From Chitinophagaceae bacterium (GTDB lineage Bacteria; Bacteroidota; Bacteroidia; Chitinophagales; Chitinophagaceae): a DNA stretch of 64,000 bases. Positions 1-7,960 of the stretch are shown here, piece after piece; position 1 is the first letter of the stretch; each line of letters starts with the position of its first letter. The position numbers and the translations under genes were made by a program. Location: the NCBI GenBank assembly GCA_947447465.1, contig CANFKE010000009.1, forward strand, positions 34,564 through 98,563, given 5' to 3'. Under the pieces are notes generated by a model. The model had not been told where the DNA came from. It searched no databases and saw only the letters and a program-made list of their open reading frames with translations.

Positions 1-1190
1 ATACGGATATACTCAACGATCTTAAAAACAAGAAGGATAGGCGTGTAGAGTTCATCTACAATGTGATCAGTGGAATGCAAGGACAGCTTCTAGCGCAGGG
101 GAGTACTATGAAAGTGATGTATGGTAAACCTGTGTCTTGTTTTGAACAGTTGACAGAGGAGTATAACATTGCCGCTGTTTATACCAATCATGATTATGAA
201 CCATATGCTGGCAAGAGGGATAAGGAAATAGGGACATATTTAAGCACTAAAGGAGCCACATTACATACATTCAAAGATCAGGTGATATTTGAAAAGAGTG
301 AGGTTGTAAAAGATAACGGAGAGCCATATACTGTCTATACACCCTACAGTAAGAAGTGGAAAGAGAAGCTAAACAATTTTTACCTGAGCTCGTACCCGGT
401 AGAAAAGTACACGCACAACTTTCTGAAAACATCGCCTGTAGCTCTGCCATCATTGGCGTCCATGGGTTTTACCACGGTCGGCACACCTTTCCCGCTGAAT
501 GAACTGAATGAGCACATTGCGGCAGATTATGACAAGACCCGCGATTATCCTGCCATCTTGGGTACTACCAGAATGAGTCTGCACCTGCGCTTTGGCACCG
601 TAAGTATCAGAGCATTGGCTCGTCAAACAAAAGAGTTGAATGCTACATTGCTCAATGAGCTGATATGGCGCGAGTTCTACATGATGATACTCTGGCATTT
701 TCCGCATGTGGTAAGTGGCGCTTTTAAGCGAGAGTACGATAATATTCAATGGCGGAATAATGAACAGGAATTTATTGCATGGTGTGAAGGTAAAACAGGC
801 GTAGCCATTGTTGATGCCGGTATGCGTGAGCTCAATGAAACCGGATTCATGCACAACCGGGTACGCATGATAGTAGCCAGCTTTTTGACCAAGAACCTGC
901 TCATAGACTGGCGTTGGGGTGAAGCTTATTTTGCTGAAAAATTACTGGACTTTGACCTGTCTGCCAATAATGGTGGCTGGCAATGGGCCGCAGGTAGTGG
1001 TTGCGATGCCGCGCCATACTTTCGCATATTCAGTCCGCAGTTACAGACCGAAAAGTTTGATCCCCAATTAAAATATATACGAAAATGGGTGCCTGAATTT
1101 GAGAGCTTTAATTATAAACCTATAATTGACATCAAAGCTTCCAGAGATAGATGCCTCAAAGAATATAAAAGAGCGCTGGGAAGAGATTAA
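1..1190 (+). CDS. phrB: Deoxyribodipyrimidine photolyase / cryptochrome family, 5'-truncated by window edge
   Basis: Light-driven flavoenzyme that splits UV-induced pyrimidine dimers in DNA. The frame is open from base 3, and the residues before the first in-window start codon (GTG at 63) already match the photolyase N-terminal Rossmann domain, so the true start lies upstream. The C-terminal FAD-binding helical domain is complete: LNELIWREFYMMIL, the WRWGEAYF segment, and the family hallmark NNGGWQWAAGSGCDAAPYFR followed by RIFSPQLQ. This is the class I (microbial CPD/cryptochrome-like) arrangement. A CPD photolyase and a photolyase-like cryptochrome cannot be told apart from this sequence alone. 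The gene ends at a strong hairpin shared with the convergent neighbour. Confidence 0.93.
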   Translation, partial: TDILNDLKNKKDRRVEFIYNVISGMQGQLLAQGSTMKVMYGKPVSCFEQLTEEYNIAAVYTNHDYEPYAGKRDKEIGTYLSTKGATLHTFKDQVIFEKSEVVKDNGEPYTVYTPYSKKWKEKLNNFYLSSYPVEKYTHNFLKTSPVALPSLASMGFTTVGTPFPLNELNEHIAADYDKTRDYPAILGTTRMSLHLRFGTVSIRALARQTKELNATLLNELIWREFYMMILWHFPHVVSGAFKREYDNIQWRNNEQEFIAWCEGKTGVAIVDAGMRELNETGFMHNRVRMIVASFLTKNLLIDWRWGEAYFAEKLLDFDLSANNGGWQWAAGSGCDAAPYFRIFSPQLQTEKFDPQLKYIRKWVPEFESFNYKPIIDIKASRDRCLKEYKRALGRD

Positions 1191-1229
1191 AAGATAGAGG
1201 CTGCACAATGTGCAGCCTCTATCTTTTTG
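1190..1229. terminator. Bidirectional Rho-independent terminator
   Basis: A perfect 16-bp inverted repeat (1190-1205 and 1211-1226) has a 5-nt loop and a T-run on both strands. It lies between the convergent photolyase and NHL/Ig T9SS genes and can stop transcription from either side. Confidence 0.9.
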
Positions 1230-1239
1230 TGCATTGCAC

Positions 1240-4200
1240 TTATAGTTTCACAAACTTCCTTACCAAATTGCCATTATTGCCTTTCAGTGTTATGTAGTAT
1301 AGACCCGGAGGAAGGGTTGCAACACTCACCTGTGTTGTTTTGTCTTTCACCTCGTTTTGCAATAATGTCTGGCCAATATTATTGGTGATGGTTATGCTCT
1401 GATAATCTAATGCGGTCATTTGGATGGTAAGCATGTCGTTGGTAGGGTTGGGGAATATGTGAATGACATCTCCCCGAGTAGCCACGCTGTTGACGTTTAG
1501 ATGCGAGCAATCAACAACGTTGATCAGTATGTTGGTTGCATTACTACCACATGCATTAATAACGGTGTAATTTAGTGATACACTGCCAGCAGTAATACCA
1601 GTAACAACACCTCCCGGACTTACGGTAGCGTTGGTCCCACTTAGACTCCATACGCCACCAGGGGTAATATTGCTCATAGAAATAGAGCTGCCCTCGCACA
1701 CCGTGGTTGCTCCAAGAATTGATGTAGGGATGACCGTAGTGTCTATGGAGATCGTTTGCTGAGCTACAGAGTTGCCACAGGCCGATGTTATTGTATAGTA
1801 CAGCGTATCAATGCCGGCAACAACACCTGTTAGCGTAGTGCCCGACAATAAAGCATTGCCGTTATAAACAATCCAGGAACCTCCTGCAACTGAGGCGGCC
1901 AATGTGATTGAGGTTCCTGAACAGATAGATGATGGACTGAGTATGAAACCGGGAGATGGTGCGCCGATATTGATTAGAAACTGTGAAGTAACGGGTCCGC
2001 ACGCGGCAGGTATTGTATAATAGATAAATACCTGCCCGTTAGCAACCGCAGTAACAGATCCGCCTGATACAGTTGCGTTTGCATTGCTCACACTCCATGT
2101 GCCACCTGTTACTGATGCTAGAAGTGTCGTTACATCGCCCGCACATAAAGCAGAGCTGCCTGTAAGGGTCGCATATACCGGTGCAAGCCCTATTGTATTC
2201 TCAATAGTGTTGGTCATTACAACCGGGTTCTCATCAAAGTAAATGCCTGCACGATTCGGGATATGTGTACAATCCGGCAACCCATTGCGGGATTTGATGG
2301 TATAGATAAGCATACCATCACACTGATTGTGATGCGAGCTGTCTAAGAGGTTAATTGCAGGAAAGTCAAATTTGAGAATGGTATGGCCACCAGCAGTAAA
2401 TCGGTAAATATCCATTGCTGCAGAAGCAGTAACAATGCTAAAAGTTGACGGGTCAAGATCGTCGGAAAGGGTATCTAAAACATAGATATTATGTGCTGTA
2501 TCATTTCCGGTGTTCTCGAAACCGATGGTGTATTCAAGTTGCGTGCCAGATGGTATGTAGCTTTTGGGAGCAACTTCAATGAAGTTAGGATCATAGCCAC
2601 TCTTTACTGTATCAACGGGATTGGTAACATTGTCGGTAGTATCAGTGTCTCCCGTCCATGGACCGATGATGCCGTATGAGTGTACGGTATCTCCGGGAAG
2701 ATAAGAGGCGATTCCAGTTGGCTTTTCTCCTGTTATCTCTATATGTATAGGAGATGCGGTCGTAGATAGCCCTAGAAGATTCCATGTAAGTGTGTTGCCG
2801 GTAACTGATGTTGGCGTAGGGTTGGCACTGAGATAATGGTATTTGGGGCTAATAGATAACGAAACTGTTGCCGAACCAGTTGGATTACAAAATAGGTTGT
2901 CAACGAGTAATTCTCCACCGTATTTATGAACACCACATCTGTTAGCGCTATGTATTCTTAAATTATTACCGGGAGTAGTAGAACACGAGAGGCCGAAGTA
3001 ATTGATGCCGAGATTGTATGTCGATGCTTGCAGCGTGTCGTATATGATGCCAGAGGCTGGGGCAGAAGAGATCAATCCAAGAGGTGCACCAATAATTTTC
3101 AGTGCATAGATGTCTCCGGGAACGCCATAAGCACTATAATAAAACCCGCTCGTTGCGGTTATTGTATCCAACGCAATGCCGTTGGAGTCTATCTCTACAG
3201 TTATCGGGTAGTAGCAGAGATTATCTGAGGCGGCTTCGTATGACATACTCCCATTATTATCCAGGTAAAATTTTGCCTGTAATGTATTGCACATTTTTGC
3301 GTGGTAAGTATATGTTGCAGAGTCTACAGCTGTCGAGCCATTATATAAAACTGTTTTGGCTGTATATGTTCCCGGTAATGCATAGACATGTGTAAATGTT
3401 GTAAATCCACCGACACCATATGAGCCGGGAACGACTGATGACGAAAATGAGGAGCCATCCCCAAAAGTTGTAGTTTGGCTATAAGAACTTCCGTAATGTG
3501 TAGTTGTCAATGTAAAGGTAGTACCGGAGCAAAGATCATTTGTATAGAGAATGAAGCTATCGGTATTGGCAAGGGATAGACCAACCCTTGTTTTGCATAC
3601 ACGAAAATGATTATTATCTGCGATATATAAGTTGTTGTTTGCATCAACACATATTCCCCTGACACCGCTAAGAGAGGCAGTAGTTGCTGCGACTCCACTG
3701 GCAAGAGATGTTCCACCACCTGCAAAAGTAGAGATTAAACCTGTTGGAGAGACAGTGCGAATACGGTTGTTGGAGAAGTCTGTAATGTACAAGTTTCCAA
3801 AAAGATCTATTGCAACCTGCAAAGGGTAATTGAGCCTTGCTGCCGTGGCCGGGCCACCATCTCCCATAAATCCGGCGATCGCAGAGCCTGCATAAGTAGT
3901 AATTATTCCCGATGCATCTATTTTGCGGATACGGTTGTTATAGCTATCAGCGATGTATACATTTCCTGCATTATCTACACATATACCTGCGGGATAGTTT
4001 AGCGCTGCTGCAGTTGCCGCTCCTCCGTCACCACTGTAGCCATTGACTCCGGTGCCGGCTATAGTTGTTATTATGCCGGATGCATTTACTTTGCGAATGC
4101 GATGGTTTTGTTTATCTCCGATGTACAAATTTCCGGCAGCATCAAAACAAATGCCAATTGGCGAATATAATTGTGCTGCTGTAGCAGGACCGCCGTCGCC

Positions 4201-4656
4201 ACTAAAACCGGCTATTGTTGTGCCTGCAACTGTAGTAATTATTCCGGAGGATACATTTATTTTCCGTATTCTATTGCTGTCAACAAAGAGGATATTACCG
4301 GAAGGGTCTGTTGTTATAGCACCTTTACTGAAAAAGCCAATACTGGCACTTGTGGCAGGAATACCATCTGCTATAGAACTTCCTCCTCCTGCAAAAGTAC
4401 TGGTAGTGCCCGCTGAGTTAATTCGACGAATGCGTTGCGTACTATTGCTGTCATCAAAATAAATATTACCCAGACCATCTGCAAATACTGCAGATACCTG
4501 ACCCACATTGGTCGATGTAGCTGGTACTCCATCTGCTCCATACCCGCTTGTATTATTACCCGCTACCGTGGTAATGATTCCAGATTGAGCGGAAACAAAA
4601 ACGGGATATAATGCTGTAACAAAGCAAAAGACGCAAAACAGTATGACCTTTTTCAT
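1240..4656 (-). CDS. Secreted NHL-repeat / PKD / Ig-like multidomain protein with T9SS sorting domain
   Basis: 1138-aa predicted cell-surface or secreted protein of unknown ligand. It has a Sec signal peptide (residues 1-23, ending VSAQS), then about six NHL beta-propeller blades to about residue 350 (recurring GDGGPATAA and NRIRKI motifs). A PKD-like domain follows (FGDGSS ... FTHVYALPGTYTAKT), then a long region with a DUF11-like conserved-repeat domain (DPNFIEVAPKSYIPSGTQLEYTIGFENTGND begins this block; only key residues are meaningful), three Big_2-like Ig repeats and a C-terminal T9SS type A domain (IFPNPTNDMLTIQM ... RKFVKL). The NHL section resembles the protein at 60811-62142. It is transcribed alone; no carbohydrate-active or protease domain was seen. 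Confidence 0.88.
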   Translation of the reverse strand: MKKVILFCVFCFVTALYPVFVSAQSGIITTVAGNNTSGYGADGVPATSTNVGQVSAVFADGLGNIYFDDSNSTQRIRRINSAGTTSTFAGGGSSIADGIPATSASIGFFSKGAITTDPSGNILFVDSNRIRKINVSSGIITTVAGTTIAGFSGDGGPATAAQLYSPIGICFDAAGNLYIGDKQNHRIRKVNASGIITTIAGTGVNGYSGDGGAATAAALNYPAGICVDNAGNVYIADSYNNRIRKIDASGIITTYAGSAIAGFMGDGGPATAARLNYPLQVAIDLFGNLYITDFSNNRIRTVSPTGLISTFAGGGTSLASGVAATTASLSGVRGICVDANNNLYIADNNHFRVCKTRVGLSLANTDSFILYTNDLCSGTTFTLTTTHYGSSYSQTTTFGDGSSFSSSVVPGSYGVGGFTTFTHVYALPGTYTAKTVLYNGSTAVDSATYTYHAKMCNTLQAKFYLDNNGSMSYEAASDNLCYYPITVEIDSNGIALDTITATSGFYYSAYGVPGDIYALKIIGAPLGLISSAPASGIIYDTLQASTYNLGINYFGLSCSTTPGNNLRIHSANRCGVHKYGGELLVDNLFCNPTGSATVSLSISPKYHYLSANPTPTSVTGNTLTWNLLGLSTTASPIHIEITGEKPTGIASYLPGDTVHSYGIIGPWTGDTDTTDNVTNPVDTVKSGYDPNFIEVAPKSYIPSGTQLEYTIGFENTGNDTAHNIYVLDTLSDDLDPSTFSIVTASAAMDIYRFTAGGHTILKFDFPAINLLDSSHHNQCDGMLIYTIKSRNGLPDCTHIPNRAGIYFDENPVVMTNTIENTIGLAPVYATLTGSSALCAGDVTTLLASVTGGTWSVSNANATVSGGSVTAVANGQVFIYYTIPAACGPVTSQFLINIGAPSPGFILSPSSICSGTSITLAASVAGGSWIVYNGNALLSGTTLTGVVAGIDTLYYTITSACGNSVAQQTISIDTTVIPTSILGATTVCEGSSISMSNITPGGVWSLSGTNATVSPGGVVTGITAGSVSLNYTVINACGSNATNILINVVDCSHLNVNSVATRGDVIHIFPNPTNDMLTIQMTALDYQSITITNNIGQTLLQNEVKDKTTQVSVATLPPGLYYITLKGNNGNLVRKFVKL

Positions 4657-4945
4657 AAAATAGGTTTGTCAAGAATATATACTTGTAAATATACATTAAT
4701 ACAATATAAAATTGTAATTAGTTTCTGGGGTTCAATGATTATTCCTTCACAAACATATCAAGATCAGTATCTTTCCCATTGCGATATTTTAAAATGGTTG
4801 TCTTTGTTCTAATTCATGAAACCGTGTCTTATAACATTGGTGATCAGTATTGAACTTCCGCAGAATGGCAACATGCTGAACGGTAAAAAGGGCATTCATA
4901 TGGTAAACATACGAATGCCCTCAGCTGAAATTCTATTTATATCTC
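4657..4945. other. Intergenic region between T9SS gene and phage-like operon
   Basis: About 290 bp, AT-rich next to the T9SS gene start, and presumably carrying that gene's leftward promoter. Apart from the terminator at 4884-4921 no gene is seen. On the minus strand a short stop-bounded stretch (about 4737-4810) reads like a protein C-terminus but is only some 20 codons long. Confidence 0.5.
4884..4921 (-). terminator. Terminator of the phage-like operon
   Basis: A 14-bp stem (4889-4902 with 4908-4921, one mismatch) closes a 5-nt loop. On the minus strand it is followed by a T-run (complement of taaaaa). It lies just downstream of the DUF4406 gene stop. Confidence 0.75.
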
Positions 4946-5236
4946 TCAATGATAAACAACATGCATGCCCAATCTGAGGGCTATGTCGCGTTCTAATTGA
5001 GCACCACGGCTTTCCTGCCAGTCGGGGAGCAGATGCACCTCATCGCATTCCAGCATTTTTTTAATCTCATCGCGAACGGCGTCGTTCCAGGTCTGTGTGT
5101 CATCCAGTACTGCCATAGGGCTTACTACTTGATACCCCATACCTGTAAGGCGGCTCGAGATTTGATTGAATTTACTCTGAACGTCTTCCTTAGGAAGGCC
5201 TGTGATCTTTCCGGCTACATATGCTGTTCTGTTCAT
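4946..5236 (-). CDS. DUF4406 protein (nucleoside 2-deoxyribosyltransferase-like)
   Basis: 96-aa cytoplasmic protein of the DUF4406 family, small Rossmann-like proteins related to nucleoside deoxyribosyltransferases and often phage-encoded. The N-terminus AYVAGKITGLP is the typical first strand and loop. The DEVHLLPDWQESRGAQLE stretch is the family's most conserved segment, with an S-R-G-A-x-x-E pattern as in deoxyribosyltransferases. It is the last gene of the leftward phage-like operon, directly before a terminator. Its substrate is unknown; a role in nucleotide salvage or base modification is inference. Confidence 0.8.
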   Translation of the reverse strand: MNRTAYVAGKITGLPKEDVQSKFNQISSRLTGMGYQVVSPMAVLDDTQTWNDAVRDEIKKMLECDEVHLLPDWQESRGAQLERDIALRLGMHVVYH

Positions 5237-5397
5237 GGTAGTATTTTTTAAAAGTGATGCATAGATAGGTTAAAAAATTGTGCCAAAGTGTTGGAGGGTG
5301 TTAAAAGGGGCTGTATGTATCAACTATTTATTTATAAGACGATGGGTGGCCCGGAAATGTTGGGATAGAGTAAAAACAAATATTGCTGAGCTGCGGA

Positions 5398-5601
5398 TCA
5401 CAGAAATATGGACAAAATGCTACGCAACAATGAAGACCTCGTCCTGCCTGCCGTCTGTCTGCGAGATGGCTGGTTGGCCATGAAGGTCAGCAACAGGTCA
5501 TGCTTTTGCTGTCTGCGTGTAGGTGTTTCGCGTAGTTTCATTTGCCGGTGATTATACTTCATCAGTAACCGGTTAGCGGCTTTTTCGTTGGCGGTTGTCA
5601 T
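5398..5601 (-). CDS. Small basic protein of unknown function (phage-like operon)
   Basis: 67 aa from the ATG at 5601, or 71 aa from the ATG at 5613 inside the gam gene. The 5601 start is preferred because it directly follows the gam stop (TGA, one base, ATG), a usual coupling arrangement. The protein is rich in Arg, Lys and Gln (e.g. KYNHRQMKLRETPTRRQQKHD) with no recognisable domain. It is supported only by operon position and spacing. A 160-bp gap separates it from the DUF4406 gene. Confidence 0.45.
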   Translation of the reverse strand: MTTANEKAANRLLMKYNHRQMKLRETPTRRQQKHDLLLTFMANQPSRRQTAGRTRSSLLRSILSIFL

Positions 5602-5602
5602 A

Positions 5603-6115
5603 TCAGGCTGCATGTTTTGTCTCTATATAAAATAATTCGTCCTGTACTACCTGCACACCTATCTCCTGCAGCGTAATGGCTACTTGTTCTTTATGCCTGT
5701 CGGCAAGCAGCATATCTTTCGCAGGCTCTTCTACGGTACGGATGTATAACGGTAGTTTCTCTTTAAGTTGGGTAACTATGGTCGCCCAGTTGGTGCCTTT
5801 AATAGTTTTCAGTCGGGGCGTGCCCAGTCTGAAACCTACGATGCCACTGGGCGTACCAATACTTCTGCGCTTACTGAAGAGCATACTTTTATTGAGTGTG
5901 CAATAGCTTTTTATGGTTTCGTAGGCTGTATTCTTTGTGTAGGTGGTGCATTGTAGTTCATGCTCATACTTTTCCAGTATTTCATGGATCTCGGCCTCTA
6001 TTGCCTTGTTTATTTCCAGCCCGCGCAGTCCGGCAGCCGCATACCGCGCCATAGCCTGCTGAAATTCAGCCGGAGTGATATTGTTGTCTGTTCTGTTACT
6101 TATACGGGTTTTCAT
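5603..6115 (-). CDS. gam: Mu Gam-like host-nuclease inhibitor
   Basis: Mu Gam family proteins bind double-stranded DNA ends and block host exonucleases (Ku-like fold). The C-terminal half carries the conserved block seen in Bacteroidota homologues: KRRSIGTPSGIVGFRLGTP, then WATIVTQLKEKLPLYIRTV, AKDMLLADR, and a final VQVVQDELFYIE. The predicted N-terminal half is helical and would form the dimer coiled coil. The ATG at 6115 gives 170 aa. The upstream ATG at 6166 would add 17 atypical residues and overlap the previous gene, so it was rejected. Gam is a hallmark of Mu-like phage early regions and supports the phage origin of this operon. Confidence 0.83.
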   Translation of the reverse strand: MKTRISNRTDNNITPAEFQQAMARYAAAGLRGLEINKAIEAEIHEILEKYEHELQCTTYTKNTAYETIKSYCTLNKSMLFSKRRSIGTPSGIVGFRLGTPRLKTIKGTNWATIVTQLKEKLPLYIRTVEEPAKDMLLADRHKEQVAITLQEIGVQVVQDELFYIETKHAA

Positions 6116-6155
6116 ACCAATACATTTGCATGTGTTAATAAGTCTTGTACTATTA

Positions 6156-6473
6156 TTATGCCGCAAGGCTGCCCATTTTTTTGAGCATGGTCTCTACTAT
6201 CACCGCGGCATATTTATCATGTTTTATATCCAGCATATTCCATAACTGATAGAAGGCCACAGCCTCTGTATTGGTGAGCGACAGCGTGTAGTTTTCCTGT
6301 ATCCGTTTGATCATAGCTGTAAGTTTATGCTGCAGTTCGCGCATATATTCCCGCAAAAGGAAGTGATGATTGTTGACAGGCTTAAAGGATTGCAGCATCT
6401 CCGCGCATATCTCCAGCAGTGCTTCTACGCGCTGATGGCTGATCCGTACCCTAACATTTCTTTTTGTAGCCAT
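6156..6473 (-). CDS. Uncharacterised 105-aa protein, phage-like operon
   Basis: Predicted all-helical protein with no family I recognise. The N-terminus MATKRNVRVRISHQRV is basic, and the rest alternates helices rich in Leu, Met, Gln and Glu. Its start overlaps the end of the upstream DnaA domain IV-like gene by 49 bp, which is long but seen in compact phage operons. A later Met (start at 6395) would remove the overlap. It sits between the DnaA-like and gam genes, so a role in phage early DNA metabolism is an inference from position only. Confidence 0.55.
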   Translation of the reverse strand: MATKRNVRVRISHQRVEALLEICAEMLQSFKPVNNHHFLLREYMRELQHKLTAMIKRIQENYTLSLTNTEAVAFYQLWNMLDIKHDKYAAVIVETMLKKMGSLAA

Positions 6474-6886
6474 TGGTTCACAGAGTTTAAAACGGTTTCA
6501 TACTTATTCAAAAATTTTTCATCACCGGTAGCCAGCAACTCGTTGGTGCGGGTAAGGCCGTTAATGATGGTGGCATGATCGAGCGCACCGAAGTAGTGCG
6601 ATATATTGAGCAGTGTAAGTGTGGGGAAATAGGTGCGCAAAAAATGGGAGGCTATAAAGCGCAATTCCACCACAGGCCGTGCCCGTGTTTTTTGTTTATA
6701 GCAGGTTGTGTCCATGCCCAATGTGCCTGCAATAACGCGTAGCATGGATTCAGGTGTTTTGGTATATTCATATCCTGCGCAGAATACCAGATTCATAGAT
6801 GCTCCTGTAGAGCGCTGTATCTTTCTTTGTGCGGAGCGGGCAATGCTTCTGGTAGAACTTCCTGTAATTTTTACTGAACGTTTCAT
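6425..6886 (-). CDS. DnaA C-terminal (domain IV)-like DNA-binding protein
   Basis: 153-aa protein whose central part (about residues 70-115) matches the DnaA domain IV DNA-binding fold (Bac_DnaA_C). It has VVELRFIASHFLRTYF for the first helices, LLNISHYFGALDHATII for the helix-turn-helix including the D-H-x-T signature loop, and a following NGLTRTNELL helix. It lacks the AAA+ ATPase domain of true DnaA. The basic N-terminus (KRSVKITGSSTRSIARSAQRKIQR) could help DNA binding. The gene starts 32 bp after the MuB-like gene, so it is co-transcribed with it. A plausible role is recruiting the host replication machinery to, or marking, DnaA-box-like sites for the element; this is inference. Confidence 0.75.
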   Translation of the reverse strand: MKRSVKITGSSTRSIARSAQRKIQRSTGASMNLVFCAGYEYTKTPESMLRVIAGTLGMDTTCYKQKTRARPVVELRFIASHFLRTYFPTLTLLNISHYFGALDHATIINGLTRTNELLATGDEKFLNKYETVLNSVNQWLQKEMLGYGSAISA

Positions 6887-6918
6887 ATGTCTTTTTTGTT
6901 TTTTTATTGGTTATTTAT

Positions 6919-7797
6919 TCATGCGGCTATATCCATCGGCCTGTTGTGCGGCATGGGTCGGGGCAGGCCATGCAGGCTTCCGTTGCACGCTGCGGTTATT
7001 TCTGCTATAGTTGCTTCATCGTGCAGATCATTGGCGCGGCATACTACTTCCACATCGCGGGGAGAAAGGCCGGAGAGTGCAACAAACCGCTTGCCTAATG
7101 CATTATACAGGCGTTCGTATCCTGTTTTCAGGGTCAGCACACCTTCCATGATACGATGTCTCAGTTCTTCATTGCCCATGATCACCACCCCTACGGTACC
7201 TGTCAGCGTATTGGTAAGCGCCACCAGCAGTTGCAGTACCCTGTCTTTCAGCAGGTGCGCATCGTCAATGATCACCAGCGGTTCTTCCTTTGCTGCTATG
7301 GCAGCTGTGAAACTATTGATCATGTCGGGTATCAGATCTGTTGGCGGCAGCCCTGCGGTCTCCATCATCATATGCATAAAAGATCTGCGGTTATGTGTTG
7401 CATTGCACTGTATATACAGCACATTTACGTGTTCGCGCTTATATTGTTTGGCGGTAAATGTTTTGCCCAGGCCACTGCTCATGGTTATACCATAAGACAT
7501 AGTGTAATGCTGTGCATCGGCAAATAATATGCGCAGCAGCAGCGATGCGCTGGTATCGGCTGCGTGCCATTCGCCACAATAAAAACCTACCTGACGGGCA
7601 ATGAGTAACCATAGTTTATTGCTCACCAGATGCCATTGCTCATTTTTTACCTGTGATATGACAGCCGTGCTGATACCCTGCAGACTTGCCGCGGCTTCCG
7701 CCTGCGTTTCAAAGCTGCTTATATACCGCACCAGCGCCTCTTTTACCTGTAGTTTTTGTTCCTGTGTCATGTGATCTGAGATTTTAAGTGTTTTCAT
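6919..7797 (-). CDS. MuB-like AAA ATPase with N-terminal HTH
   Basis: MuB is the ATP-dependent target-capture protein of transposable phage Mu. From the ATG at 7797 this one is 292 aa. It has an N-terminal helix-turn-helix (AAASLQGISTAVISQV, about residues 30-47), a P-loop at about 103-111 (TMSSGLGKT, where the usual first Gly is Met), and a clean Walker B at about 173-183 (PLVIIDDAHLL). Homologues usually begin with MKT..(I/S).. just before the helix that leads into the HTH, which supports the 7797 start. An in-frame ATG at 7884 is possible and would lie close to the predicted transcription start. It is the first gene of the leftward operon, and no MuA transposase lies beside it. Confidence 0.78.
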   Translation of the reverse strand: MKTLKISDHMTQEQKLQVKEALVRYISSFETQAEAAASLQGISTAVISQVKNEQWHLVSNKLWLLIARQVGFYCGEWHAADTSASLLLRILFADAQHYTMSYGITMSSGLGKTFTAKQYKREHVNVLYIQCNATHNRRSFMHMMMETAGLPPTDLIPDMINSFTAAIAAKEEPLVIIDDAHLLKDRVLQLLVALTNTLTGTVGVVIMGNEELRHRIMEGVLTLKTGYERLYNALGKRFVALSGLSPRDVEVVCRANDLHDEATIAEITAACNGSLHGLPRPMPHNRPMDIAA

Positions 7798-7895
7798 GAG
7801 GGCTTTCTTACAGAGAAATTTTTGCTTTTTACAATATTTGTGGAATTTCTTGACGTAATTCATTAAGTTTGTCATGTAAAGCATCAATTCCGGTA

Positions 7896-7928
7896 CAAAT
7901 ATATTCCATTATTTTTGACAAATCCAAA
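7896..7928 (-). promoter_or_regulatory. Leftward early promoter of phage-like operon
   Basis: On the minus strand a TTTG at 7928-7925 is followed after 21 bp by TATATTTG at 7903-7896, matching the Bacteroidota TTTG / TAnnTTTG promoter. Transcription would start near 7890. Confidence 0.6.
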
Positions 7929-7929
7929 T

Positions 7930-7955
7930 TTTGTGGAAAAATAATTCTATCTTTG
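7930..7955 (+). promoter_or_regulatory. Rightward repressor promoter
   Basis: TATCTTTG at 7948-7955 is a full match to the -7 element, with TTTG at 7930-7933 as a close-spaced upstream box (14 bp, shorter than usual). The predicted start of transcription is near 7960, directly at the repressor ATG (7961), so the repressor mRNA may be leaderless. A 9-bp direct repeat TTTGTGGAA (7837-7845 and 7930-7938) is a candidate operator, and the second copy overlaps this promoter. Confidence 0.55.
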
Positions 7956-7960
7956 TTGTC

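Noticed and set aside
4737..4810. Short minus-strand stretch reading like a protein C-terminus
   Set aside because: Only about 20 codons between stops, no start and no recognisable family; could be chance.
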